This document shows, piece by piece, positions 9,147-16,536 of a DNA stretch of 64,000 nucleotides. The position numbers and the translations under genes are program-made. The DNA is from Paracoccaceae bacterium (GTDB lineage Bacteria; Pseudomonadota; Alphaproteobacteria; Rhodobacterales; Rhodobacteraceae), in assembly GCA_017510335.1 (NCBI GenBank), contig JAFWNM010000013.1, forward strand, positions 270,633 through 334,632, written 5' to 3'. Under the pieces are notes generated by a model that worked only from the letters and a program-made list of their open reading frames with translations, did not search any database and was not told where the DNA came from. Position 1 is the first letter of the stretch; every line of letters starts with the position of its first letter.

Positions 9147-9302
9147 CTGATCCCCCATTGCAGAAAGGGCAGGCCCGAAAGCCTGCCCGAATGACGCCAC
9201 GCCCGCAAAGAAAAAACAGGGCCGCATCTTGTCGGGGTTCTGTCGTGACCTTCCGACTATACCGGGCCGCTTTGTGCTGATTTCCGGGCGCGGCCTGCCC
9301 TT

Positions 9303-9935
9303 TCAAGCTGCGTCGTGCGCTAAGCGCGTGGATGCCTGCGCGGCCTCGGATCGAATGCCCGCAATCTGGTGACGCAATTCATGGGCGCGTGCTGCCGCCG
9401 CCTGATCAGCCAACCATTGCTGATAGCGCGCCTCGCCTGCTTCCGCCTCGGCAAGCTGCGCCTCAAGCTGCGCCAAAGCATCAGGCGCGTTGTCTACCAT
9501 TGCGCGCAGGCTTGCCACGCGGCGGGCCTCATCGCGGGCCATTGCCGCCGCCTTCCGGCTATCCAGCTTACGCAGAACGCCACGCAAGTGGCAGGATTCC
9601 ACAATCAGCGTTGCACGCTGCGCGACGGCAGGCGATGCCGGGGCAGTGCCGGAAAGTCCGAGTGCATCCCAGCGCCAGTTTACATGCCGGGCGGTGCGGA
9701 AAAATTCCGTCCGTAGCCGTTCGCGCTCTGCTTCTGTTGGCGTGCGCGTAGTGTCCGTGCCGTTGAGCATCCAGCCAAGGTCACGCAGGCGCAGGATTGC
9801 ATCATCACGGCTGCGCGGGCCGGTCATCGCGCGGTTATAGTCATCACGGGCAAGCGGCCAATCTGGCGTATTTTCCGGGTCGGCCCAAAGTTCCGACGGG
9901 TCAAGCACCATTGTAAGGTCGATTTGCTGGGTCAT
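9303..9935 (-). CDS. Helical protein of unknown function downstream of the terminase
   Basis: A 210-aa soluble protein with no signal peptide or membrane segment. Residues 1-90 contain a Trp-rich part (ELWADPENTPDW, RHVNWRWDALGL). Residues 120-205 are almost wholly Ala/Glu/Arg-rich and likely form a long coiled coil. It starts 3 bp after the stop of the 121-aa repeat protein, so it belongs to the terminase operon. In phages the genes after the large terminase usually encode portal and head proteins, but nothing here resembles them. A role in redirecting helper capsids is speculative. Confidence 0.75.
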   Translation of the reverse strand: MTQQIDLTMVLDPSELWADPENTPDWPLARDDYNRAMTGPRSRDDAILRLRDLGWMLNGTDTTRTPTEAERERLRTEFFRTARHVNWRWDALGLSGTAPASPAVAQRATLIVESCHLRGVLRKLDSRKAAAMARDEARRVASLRAMVDNAPDALAQLEAQLAEAEAGEARYQQWLADQAAAARAHELRHQIAGIRSEAAQASTRLAHDAA

Positions 9936-9938
9936 CGG

Positions 9939-10304
9939 TTAAGCCTCCGCTTTCGGTAGAAGGTAGCCGCCCGCGCCATGCGCAGCGGCGGTCGGTGTCG
10001 TGTCTGGGGTATCTGCACGGGGCAGAAGATACCCACCAACGCGCGCAACGGCGGGCTGCGCGGGCCGGGTATCATCATCAGCGCGGGGCAGTTTGTAGCC
10101 GCTCAACCGCGCCGGACCTGTTGGCGCAGCATTGGCGACGGGCGCAGGCTGTCCGGGTCGCGCGCCCAAGATAACAGGCGCGGCCATGTTTGTGGCAGGC
10201 CGGGCATTGTGGGCAGATGCAGGGGCAGTGCCGATATTCACCAGAAGGCGGGCCAAGCGGTCAACAGCGGCTTCAATCGTCGGGGTTATACTGGGGTTTG
10301 CCAT
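9939..10304 (-). CDS. Protein with three GY(K/L)LP(R/K)A(D/E) repeats
   Basis: A 121-aa Ala/Pro-rich protein. A short N-terminal helix (residues 9-24, IEAAVDRLARLLVNIG) is followed by a probably disordered tail carrying SGYKLPRAD (68-76), GGYLLPRAD (90-98) and GGYLLPKAE (112-120), spaced exactly 22 residues apart. Such regular linear motifs usually serve as docking peptides for a multivalent partner. The gene overlaps the end of terL by 19 bp and precedes the 210-aa gene by 3 bp, so it is cotranslated with the packaging module. I do not recognise a family. Confidence 0.75.
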   Translation of the reverse strand: MANPSITPTIEAAVDRLARLLVNIGTAPASAHNARPATNMAAPVILGARPGQPAPVANAAPTGPARLSGYKLPRADDDTRPAQPAVARVGGYLLPRADTPDTTPTAAAHGAGGYLLPKAEA

Positions 10305-11728
10305 GATAATTCCTCTGTCAGTCGGGCAAGGTTGTCGGTCGTTTTTCGGGTCAGTATCCAGCCGGTGGCATTTTTCCGGGTCAGGGACGCCACGGCCCCC
10401 GCAACAGCGTTTGCACGGTCATCATGCGCGCCCGGTGCATGGTCGATTGTATCCCGCCCGCTGCGACTGGTGCGACGTTCCAGCCCTGCGAATTGACGGG
10501 CGGTGATCTGGCAAGGTGGCAGTTCAACGCGCCCTGAATTCAGCGCCGCAAGGAATTCCAGATAAAGCGCGCTTCGGTCCTGTTCGCTTACTTCGTATTT
10601 GATTCCATGTTTCTGGAATTCATCGCGCGGCCATCGCCCCGCATATCGGTCGCCCGATATAGCCTTGATCCCGTATCGGGTCAGCACTTGCGCGAATTCT
10701 GCCACGATCCCGGCGGGTGATCCCTTGCGGCCTGTCACCAGATCAATAATAGCCGTGTCACCTTCGCGGTGTGCAATCGACATTGTGAATTCATCCGCGC
10801 CGCCGCCTGCCGGGTCAACAAAGGCGACATAGGAAAGCCCCCGCTGCGCTGGCAGTTCTAAAGGCTTGGGCCGGGTGCATTGTGCGATAAGGTCAACATC
10901 CAGAAAGCTGGCAATGTCTGATCTGAATTCGGCAAGGTATTCGGCGCGCGCGGCCTCTGGATCGTCGCGCATGGCGTCATCAACAACCGATTGCGGCAAT
11001 AGCGGGTTCATGGTCCGACTTGGGGCTTGTGCCACCAGAACGCGGCTTTCCCCGTCATCTGCGAAGGCCCGCTTGAACGTATCCCACAAAACCCCGCGCT
11101 TTGCGTAGGGCGATGACAGGGCAATCAACCGCCCGCCCAAAGTCGCAAGGGCTGGACGTATTGCCGCGATGATTTCACGGTCAGGGCTTGCCCCGTCAAC
11201 ATGCCAGAACGCGATTTCATCGCAGATACACGCGGCCAGCGTATAGCCCCGGACAGATCTGTGTGACGCGGTGGTGATCTCGATGACGCAACGGTTATTC
11301 AGTTCGATCTGTTCCGAGTTCTCGCGCAGCACCATGCGCCGCAGCATCGGGTTTTCATTCATCAACCCGCTTGTGTAGCGCATGACGGCGCGCGCCTGTT
11401 TCCGGTCAGCAGCGATAACCATAACAGTGGCAACCTCGCCGGGTGCCAGCTTGGCGCGGTAATCTTGAAACGCTGCAAGATACACGGCCAGAAAGGCCGC
11501 TGCATGGGATTTGCCGCCCCTGCGCCCGATTGCCAGCCATAGTTCAAGGAAAGCCCCCTGTGGCGTGTCTGCGCGGCCTGTAAGCGCCTTGAACGTGTCC
11601 AGTTCGGTGGCGTCCAGTTCCAGACCGTAAAAGCCCGAAAGCAACGCCCGCCATGCGGTGAAGGATTGCCCCCCGAAAACATCGCCAAACAAGGCCGGGT
11701 CTGTCATCGCTTGGCGTATGTCGATCAT
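10286..11728 (-). CDS. terL: Phage terminase large subunit
   Basis: A 480-aa DNA-packaging motor. The ATPase half has a Walker-A-like GRRGGKS (residues 68-74) and a Walker B ending CICDE (D170, E171). The nuclease half has the three acidic positions of an RNase-H fold: VDPAGGG (D305), ISGD (D360) and AHDDRANA (D436, D437). All key residues are present, so the enzyme looks active. The ATG at 11728 overlaps the stop of the upstream 33-aa gene (ATGA) and is preferred over the TTG further upstream. No portal or capsid gene follows, which is abnormal for a prophage. Confidence 0.92.
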   Translation of the reverse strand: MIDIRQAMTDPALFGDVFGGQSFTAWRALLSGFYGLELDATELDTFKALTGRADTPQGAFLELWLAIGRRGGKSHAAAFLAVYLAAFQDYRAKLAPGEVATVMVIAADRKQARAVMRYTSGLMNENPMLRRMVLRENSEQIELNNRCVIEITTASHRSVRGYTLAACICDEIAFWHVDGASPDREIIAAIRPALATLGGRLIALSSPYAKRGVLWDTFKRAFADDGESRVLVAQAPSRTMNPLLPQSVVDDAMRDDPEAARAEYLAEFRSDIASFLDVDLIAQCTRPKPLELPAQRGLSYVAFVDPAGGGADEFTMSIAHREGDTAIIDLVTGRKGSPAGIVAEFAQVLTRYGIKAISGDRYAGRWPRDEFQKHGIKYEVSEQDRSALYLEFLAALNSGRVELPPCQITARQFAGLERRTSRSGRDTIDHAPGAHDDRANAVAGAVASLTRKNATGWILTRKTTDNLARLTEELSWQTPV

Positions 11729-11826
11729 GCCAGCCCCCAAGCGACAAGGGCCAGCACATAGCAGGCAAGGCCAAGTGACAGGGCAAGCGCCGGGTCGCGG
11801 GTCAGGACATAGGCAAGGGTAATCAT
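11725..11826 (-). CDS. 33-aa single-span membrane micro-protein
   Basis: A short frame (MITLAYVLTRDPALALSLGL followed by a hydrophobic C-terminus ending in GLA) with a predicted membrane helix over residues 13-32. Its start overlaps the stop of the 46-aa gene and its stop overlaps the start of terL, both as ATGA. That double overlap is the main evidence that it is translated. The role is unknown; a holin-like or inner-membrane peptide is possible, but it may serve only to couple translation into terL. Confidence 0.55.
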   Translation of the reverse strand: MITLAYVLTRDPALALSLGLACYVLALVAWGLA

Positions 11827-11963
11827 GCGCGCCCCCTTACCGCCTGCGCCAGATCGGCCAGCAGGGCAAGCGCCGCGCCTGTCGATAGCGCCACCTGCGC
11901 CACCTCTTGCCCATTGCGCCAAATATGCAGAACAGGGCCGGGTCTGATCGTCACCAGCATCAT
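11823..11963 (-). CDS. 46-aa protein of unknown function
   Basis: A 46-aa frame beginning MMLVTIRPGPVLHIWRNGQE and ending in an Ala/Leu-rich helix. Predicted shape is a short beta hairpin followed by one helix. It is joined by ATGA overlaps to the 63-aa gene upstream and the 33-aa gene downstream. Its layout resembles that of the 63-aa protein (G-x-VL start of a strand, then an LS/LT turn and an A-x-LL-x-D-(L/M) helix), so the two may be diverged duplicates. Confidence 0.6.
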   Translation of the reverse strand: MMLVTIRPGPVLHIWRNGQEVAQVALSTGAALALLADLAQAVRGRA

Positions 11964-12151
11964 GGCGCGCGCCCCTCTTGCTTATCCAGCACCAGCAGCG
12001 CGGCCCGCATGTCAGAACGCAACAGCGCCGCCTGTGAAGGTGTCAGGGTGCAGGCCATCGCTTTTGCGGGTGTCGATAAGGTCAGGGTCAGAACGCGCCC
12101 TGTAGGTGCTACTGTGACGCGCGCAGACTGTGGCGTAATCGCTTCAACCAT
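11960..12151 (-). CDS. 63-aa protein of unknown function
   Basis: A 63-aa frame starting MVEAITPQSARVTVAPTGRV. A beta-rich first half (VTVAPTGRVLTLTL) is followed by a helix (TPSQAALLRSDMRAALLVLD). It overlaps the small-terminase-like gene by 8 bp and the 46-aa gene by 4 bp, placing it in the packaging operon. No known domain is recognised. Similarity in layout to the 46-aa neighbour suggests a common origin. Confidence 0.65.
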   Translation of the reverse strand: MVEAITPQSARVTVAPTGRVLTLTLSTPAKAMACTLTPSQAALLRSDMRAALLVLDKQEGRAP

Positions 12152-12551
12152 TGGCCCGCGCCTTCCCTGCGATGTAGTCTTGAAGGCTTGTCACGTCGCG
12201 CGCCTTACGCTCTAGCCCAAGATCGGCCAGCAGACGGCGCAGCGCATTGGCGATTGTGGCATATCGGCTTGCGTCAAAGTCCTGCCCTTGTGCCAGTTCT
12301 GTTTCCCGTTCTTCACACCAGCAGGCCAGCGTTGCAGCGCGCGCGATTAGGTGGCGTTGTGCCTCTGTAAGATCGCCGCCTAGATCGCTTTCAATCGTGG
12401 CGGTAATCTCTCGGAACCTGCGCGCCATCATGCTACGCCCATCAACCCCGGCCAATACTATGGCCCCGGTCCCTTTGCGGGTGCTGAATTGTGGCGGTGG
12501 TGGTGCTTTGCCCATGCTACGCTTTGCCTTGTCTATGCCCTGCGCGCCCAT
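12144..12551 (-). CDS. Probable small terminase-like protein
   Basis: A 135-aa protein in the position normally held by a terminase small subunit, a few hundred bases ahead of terL. The first ~40 residues are basic and Pro-rich (MGKAPPPPQFSTRKGTG); the rest is helical (SMMARRFREITATIESDLGG, LTEAQRHLIARAATLACWCE, RYATIANALRRLLADLGLERKARD). That helical pattern is familiar from alphaproteobacterial phage proteins adjacent to terminases. An alternative start at 12515 (MGKAPP) has a weak upstream AAGG and may be the real one. Assignment to TerS rests mostly on position. Confidence 0.6.
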   Translation of the reverse strand: MGAQGIDKAKRSMGKAPPPPQFSTRKGTGAIVLAGVDGRSMMARRFREITATIESDLGGDLTEAQRHLIARAATLACWCEERETELAQGQDFDASRYATIANALRRLLADLGLERKARDVTSLQDYIAGKARANG

Positions 12552-12843
12552 TTAAGGGCAGGTTATAGGTGGGATTGATAAAGAATAGCACTATAAGTCG
12601 CTGTAATCACTATTTCATTCTGTTACATCGGGCGCAGTAATAGGAACCGAACCGCCTTCCAGCCATCGACCGGACAGAAAAACCCCGCGAAAGGGCGATA
12701 TGTTTGGCGGGATATAGCGGCTATTGTTCAACAGCAATCGCTTGGGGTGATCTTGCTTTCCAGTAAAGCGCAATCCCCTTTTCCAAGGGCGCGCGCCCGC
12801 CCCAAGGGGCGCAGCAACCCTTAGGGGGTGTGGGGGATATACT
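12552..12843. other. Noncoding region between packaging operon and iterons
   Basis: About 290 bp without a gene. The part nearest the packaging operon (12560-12650) is AT-rich compared with its surroundings and could hold the operon promoter and/or a DNA-unwinding element. The part nearest the iterons contains small GC palindromes, for example CGCCCC-AA-GGGGCG around 12794-12810. I could not fix a promoter with confidence. Confidence 0.4.
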
Positions 12844-12958
12844 GGAACAGGGGTTGGAAGGGGGTTGGAATAGGGGTTGGAACATACTTTGGAACCGGGT
12901 TGGAACAGGGGTTGGAAGGGGGTTGGAAGGTCATTTTTCCCCCTGTTCCGGGTTGGAA
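12844..12958. repeat. GGGTTGGAA iteron array, probable replication origin
   Basis: Seven exact copies of GGGTTGGAA on the plus strand start at 12851, 12862, 12874, 12897, 12909, 12920 and 12950, with a degenerate copy near 12888. Two copies each lie inside a perfect 27-bp direct repeat (12844-12870 and 12902-12928, offset 58 bp). The array begins downstream of the primase-helicase stop and its last copy lies within that gene. Iterons beside the initiator are typical of plasmid and P4-type origins. The G-rich strand also has runs suited to G-quadruplex formation. Confidence 0.75.
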
Positions 12959-15228
12959 GTATCAGGGAAAGTCAGGAAGGAACGCGGCTTGGAAGGTGGC
13001 CCATCGGTGGCAATCTTGATCTTGCCATCGGTCAGCAGACAATCCATTGCCGCCTTGAACGCTTTCTTTGTGCAACCCTCGCCTTGCGGGTGCTGTGCGA
13101 ATAGGTTTGGCGCATAGGTTGGCCCGCCTGCATGATTGACGCGCCGCCCCTGATCGGTGAATTCGCGTAGCAGCTTCAGGAAAACCCGCTCGGCCTTGGC
13201 GCTGGCCGCAACGCGGTCAAGCCCCGTGACGGGTGCATCTGCCACGAAAACACCGTTCTGCCATGTGAGGGCGATTTCTGCGCCTGTGCGGCTGTAATTG
13301 GCCTTCATGGTGCGCAACAAGCGCGCGTCCGGGTTCGGCTCATATCCATCTTGCACAACGCGGCTAAGGTATAGGCGCGACCGAACCGAATTGTTCCAGC
13401 CTGTCGAACCGCTTGTTCCGCTGCCCGAATTCAGGCCAGACAAGGAAGGGTGTGCAAGCATGACAACTGCGCATTCATGCCTGATCGCCAAGCCCCGCAA
13501 CATGCCGATGAATTGCCGCGCCTGCGCCCTGTCGTTTTCATTACCGGGGAAGTAATCGGCCAGCGTATCCAACACCAGCAGGTCCGGGCGGTCACGCTGT
13601 AGCAGTTCCTCGATAGCGTCTAGCAGGCCGGTTGCTTCCAGCGTGCCGCCCTTTGCAAGTGTCGCCAATAGCGCATCCTCGCCCGCAAGGCTGCGAAGGG
13701 TCAGGGCTTCCAGATCGGCCAGGGTGACGCCCTCGGCCTGCACAATATCCGCAAGCCTTCGGTGCAGTTCCGCCTTGTCATCTTCTGCCGAAAGGTAAAC
13801 CGCTTTGCCCGGTCGGACTGCAAAGCCAAGCCATGCGCGTTCTAGGGCAGTGCTGGCCGCAAGCTGTAAGGCGCAAAGGCTTTTACCTGTGCCACCATCG
13901 CCCCCGAATAGGGTCACGGTATTGGACGGGATAAGATCGCGCACATGCCACGCGCGCTCTGGCACGGGCTGGCCGTCCAGATCACAAGCCCGGAAAACCC
14001 CGGCTCTGAAGCTGGCAACCTGCGCGGCACGCTTTGCCCTTTCCTCATCCTCTTTTTTCTGTGCCGGGTCTGAATTGGCTTTGGGTGCGCTGTATGCGTC
14101 CAAGGGTGGCAAAGGTGGCATGTCATCCATTGGCTTTTCCCATGCGTTCTGTGGCGCGCTGTGCTGCCCTGTGGCGGGCACTTCGTGCCTCGGACGATCA
14201 AGCCCCGCTTCCAACGCATAGGCCCGCACTGCGCCCTTAAAGTCGCCCCCATGTTCAAAGTGACAGAACAGGTCGAAAGCATCCCCAAAGCGGTGGCCGC
14301 TTTTCGTTGCTTGCCCGATTTCCTGCGCGTGATCGCTGCCCGAAAGACTGATCCAGAATTCGCCGCAATCGCGTGTTGCATAGCTGCCCGAGGACTGAAA
14401 CGGACTGCGCCAATCGTTAGTCGATCCCGCTTGCGAATAGCCATAGCGCGCTAACAGATCGGCCACTGTATGCCCTGCGTTGAAGTGATCCACGGGCGAC
14501 ACGTCATCGCCCTGCACCGTAGCCTTGCGCTGCGCTGCGCGCCGCTCTCTGGCCTCTTGCGCCTCTTGTGCTGCCCTTGCCCTGTCGGCGGCTATGCCTG
14601 CCCGCTGCACCATGATCGCGCAATCTGGCGTCAATTCCAAAAGGCCCGCGCCCTTGTGGATTGCGTGCTGATAGAATTCGCCCCTGTTTGGCAGACAGAC
14701 GGGCTGCGCTGGACGTGACAAAGCCCGGTCAGGGATTAGGACGCCTTCGCTTGCTTGTTCCAGCAGGTCAAAAAATGCGTTTTGCACGTCTGCGAATTCA
14801 GCCCCCGGAACATCTGATTTCAAAGGAACAAGCGCGCGCCATTTTCTATTCGTTTCGACTGCGCCCCGGCTTGAATAGATCAAGCGCGCTGCATCCCCGA
14901 TGACCTCGGACAATGCCGCGTCAACCTCGGACAGGTCCAGATTGTTTTCGTCAACATCAAGGGTCAGCCATCGGAAAGCCCCGCGCGCCCTTTGCACCTC
15001 ATGGGTTCGCGCGTCATGTTCTGCATAGGTTGACGGGATAAACCATTGCCCGCGCTCTTTCGGCACGCTTGGCGGGTTCAACACCATCTTTGCAATCTCT
15101 TGCCCGGTGATCGTCTGATATGGCTTCCCCGCGCTTTCGTGCGGGTTCGGCCTGCCATCGGAAAGGGTCAAGGCGCGCGTGTCGCTTTGCCCGTATCCCG
15201 TCACAAAGGCGGGTTTTTCGTTCTGCAT
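12931..15228 (-). CDS. Primase-helicase (AEP-like primase fused to RepA-like helicase)
   Basis: A 765-aa replication protein. The N-terminal part looks like an archaeo-eukaryotic-type primase: WLTLDVDEN gives the metal-binding DxD (residues 91-93), followed by YSSRGAVETNRKWRALVPL, in which the usual SxH of the family reads SSR (119-121). A middle region (about 240-345) may be a further DNA-binding domain. The C-terminal RecA-fold helicase has Walker A GGDGGTGKS (442-450), Walker B LLVLDT (550-555) and VVMLAHPS. Together with the iterons at its 3' end it should allow autonomous replication, like the P4 alpha protein. Confidence 0.88.
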   Translation of the reverse strand: MQNEKPAFVTGYGQSDTRALTLSDGRPNPHESAGKPYQTITGQEIAKMVLNPPSVPKERGQWFIPSTYAEHDARTHEVQRARGAFRWLTLDVDENNLDLSEVDAALSEVIGDAARLIYSSRGAVETNRKWRALVPLKSDVPGAEFADVQNAFFDLLEQASEGVLIPDRALSRPAQPVCLPNRGEFYQHAIHKGAGLLELTPDCAIMVQRAGIAADRARAAQEAQEARERRAAQRKATVQGDDVSPVDHFNAGHTVADLLARYGYSQAGSTNDWRSPFQSSGSYATRDCGEFWISLSGSDHAQEIGQATKSGHRFGDAFDLFCHFEHGGDFKGAVRAYALEAGLDRPRHEVPATGQHSAPQNAWEKPMDDMPPLPPLDAYSAPKANSDPAQKKEDEERAKRAAQVASFRAGVFRACDLDGQPVPERAWHVRDLIPSNTVTLFGGDGGTGKSLCALQLAASTALERAWLGFAVRPGKAVYLSAEDDKAELHRRLADIVQAEGVTLADLEALTLRSLAGEDALLATLAKGGTLEATGLLDAIEELLQRDRPDLLVLDTLADYFPGNENDRAQARQFIGMLRGLAIRHECAVVMLAHPSLSGLNSGSGTSGSTGWNNSVRSRLYLSRVVQDGYEPNPDARLLRTMKANYSRTGAEIALTWQNGVFVADAPVTGLDRVAASAKAERVFLKLLREFTDQGRRVNHAGGPTYAPNLFAQHPQGEGCTKKAFKAAMDCLLTDGKIKIATDGPPSKPRSFLTFPDTSNPEQGEK

Positions 15229-15301
15229 CGTATAGCCTCGAACATTTGCCCAAGGCGCAGCAGCGTGCTATTATTCAGGCAATCCGCATTGCCTATCTTA
15301 G

Positions 15302-15328
15302 CCCGTCCGCGCGCCAATCGCGGGCGGG
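15302..15328 (+). terminator. Plus-strand hairpin with T-run, antisense to the element operon
   Basis: CCCGTCCGCG (15302-15311) pairs with CGCGGGCGGG (15319-15328) over a 7-nt loop with one G-U wobble, followed by ATTATTTTT on the plus strand. As an intrinsic terminator it would act on plus-strand transcripts, opposite to all genes here. It sits between the 66-aa gene and the primase-helicase start and may protect the operon from antisense transcription. Functional only by inference. Confidence 0.45.
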
Positions 15329-15329
15329 A

Positions 15330-15530
15330 TTATTTTTGAAGGATCGCGGGTTCTGGCGTCCCTGTCGGGTCCAGATTGCAAGCCGTTTGCAGGTCATCCA
15401 GCGCGGCCAGCAGGTGCCTTGCAAGGTCAGGGTGATCTTCTGCCCTGTCGCAAAGTAGCTGCACCAGCGCGGCGCTATGGCCTGCGCAACGGGTCATCAA
15501 GGGGCGGGTGAATTCGCGTTGCCAGTTCAT
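15330..15530 (-). CDS. 66-aa protein of unknown function
   Basis: A 66-aa protein (MNWQREFTRPLMTRCAGHSA...) that is mostly helical (ALVQLLCDRAEDHPDLARHLLAALDDLQTACNL). The ATG at 15530 shares one base with the alpA stop (TGATG), so this start is preferred over an upstream one that would run into alpA. It lies between the AlpA-like regulator and the primase-helicase, in one transcription unit. No family is recognised. Confidence 0.65.
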   Translation of the reverse strand: MNWQREFTRPLMTRCAGHSAALVQLLCDRAEDHPDLARHLLAALDDLQTACNLDPTGTPEPAILQK

Positions 15531-15778
15531 CACGCGGCCCCCTGCATTGCCTGCGCGGCTTCCCACGCTTCCAGATCGGATAAGCGCCAATAATTTAGGC
15601 GATTGATCTGCATAGGGGCAGGAAACCCCAAGTCAGGATCGCGCACCCAACGCCACAAGGTGACGTGGCTTTTCTGGTAACGCGCTTGCACCTGTGGCCC
15701 TGTTAGGAATGTTTGGCGCGGGTCATGCCCATGCGTTGCCTTGAAGGCTGCGCGGGAAAGTTCGGTCTGTGTTTGCAT
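15530..15778 (-). CDS. alpA: AlpA-like helix-turn-helix regulator/excisionase
   Basis: An 82-aa DNA-binding protein. LTGPQVQARYQKSHVTLWRWVRD is a winged helix-turn-helix of the MerR/AlpA type, and GFPAPMQINRLNYWRLSDLEAWEA is the characteristic second half seen in AlpA and related excisionases. In P4-like elements such proteins activate the integrase or act as directionality factors. It precedes the 66-aa and primase-helicase genes and is the only obvious regulator in the element; no CI-type repressor is present. Confidence 0.85.
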   Translation of the reverse strand: MQTQTELSRAAFKATHGHDPRQTFLTGPQVQARYQKSHVTLWRWVRDPDLGFPAPMQINRLNYWRLSDLEAWEAAQAMQGAA

Positions 15779-15840
15779 TTCATTTCCTCTCTTGGAAGGT
15801 CATGAGTGCAAACTGCCAGCCTATTTAGGGCTGCGGTGCT

Positions 15841-16536
15841 TCATAGAATGGACGATCTTTCAGCCGGAACGATCAAAGTTGCGGTGGCAAAGGTTGTATG
15901 GTCGCGCCAAGCATCAACAATGCGGATTGCGTCCCGGCACGCTTTCCATACCCAATCCTCGGAAAAAGCAAGTTCGCGCATTGTGCGCAAGGGAAGGTCA
16001 ATCCCTTCCAAGCCGGGACAGATCGCCGCCCTTGCCGCTTTCGGAAAGATCGGCAAGGCAAGCCACATGGGAATGACGGGCCGCGCCTCATAGAAAGCCC
16101 GCCGCGCGTTCTTGTCGGGTGTCGCTTGTCTGTGTCCATTTGGCCAGACCGTTTCGAAAGTGTCAGGGGCGGTCGCGGCGTCATAATCGACACGGCCCGC
16201 CGGGACCGTTGCTAGATCGCAGGCGGCGTTTATCGAAAGCCCGCTGTCCAGATGTTTCAGCCAAACCCAAGCGCCAAACGCCCGGCGTTCCGCCCGTATC
16301 AACCCACGCCGCACTACGCTTTCCGCTTTACCTTTCTTGAAGCGCCGCAACAGCTCGGGCGCATGCCTGCCCTGCGCTTTATGGACATATGCCGCAAAAG
16401 CTTCGTGCAAATCCTGCCGTGCCTGCGCCTCGCCTTCCGCAGAGTAGGCAAGCCATGCGATGTAAAGCCACGCGCAAGGCAAGGGATTGTCAGGGCAGAA
16501 GGGCATTTCAAATTCCGCAAATCCTGCGGCCATCAT
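15841..16536 (-). CDS. 231-aa protein of unknown function next to the integrase
   Basis: A soluble 231-aa protein that starts on the integrase stop (ATGA, 4-bp overlap) and so is made with the recombinase. It has Trp-rich helical segments (CAWLYIAWLAYSAEGEAQARQ, FGAWVWLKHLDSG) and basic stretches (LLRRFKKGKAESVVRRGLIRAERR) that could bind DNA. I recognise no domain. Its position between integrase and AlpA suggests a role in integration, element control or host interference. Confidence 0.7.
   Translation of the reverse strand: MMAAGFAEFEMPFCPDNPLPCAWLYIAWLAYSAEGEAQARQDLHEAFAAYVHKAQGRHAPELLRRFKKGKAESVVRRGLIRAERRAFGAWVWLKHLDSGLSINAACDLATVPAGRVDYDAATAPDTFETVWPNGHRQATPDKNARRAFYEARPVIPMWLALPIFPKAARAAICPGLEGIDLPLRTMRELAFSEDWVWKACRDAIRIVDAWRDHTTFATATLIVPAERSSIL

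Noticed and set aside
12844-12958. CRISPR array
   Set aside because: Units are 9-12 bp with no unique spacers of regular length and no cas genes; the pattern is that of iterons.
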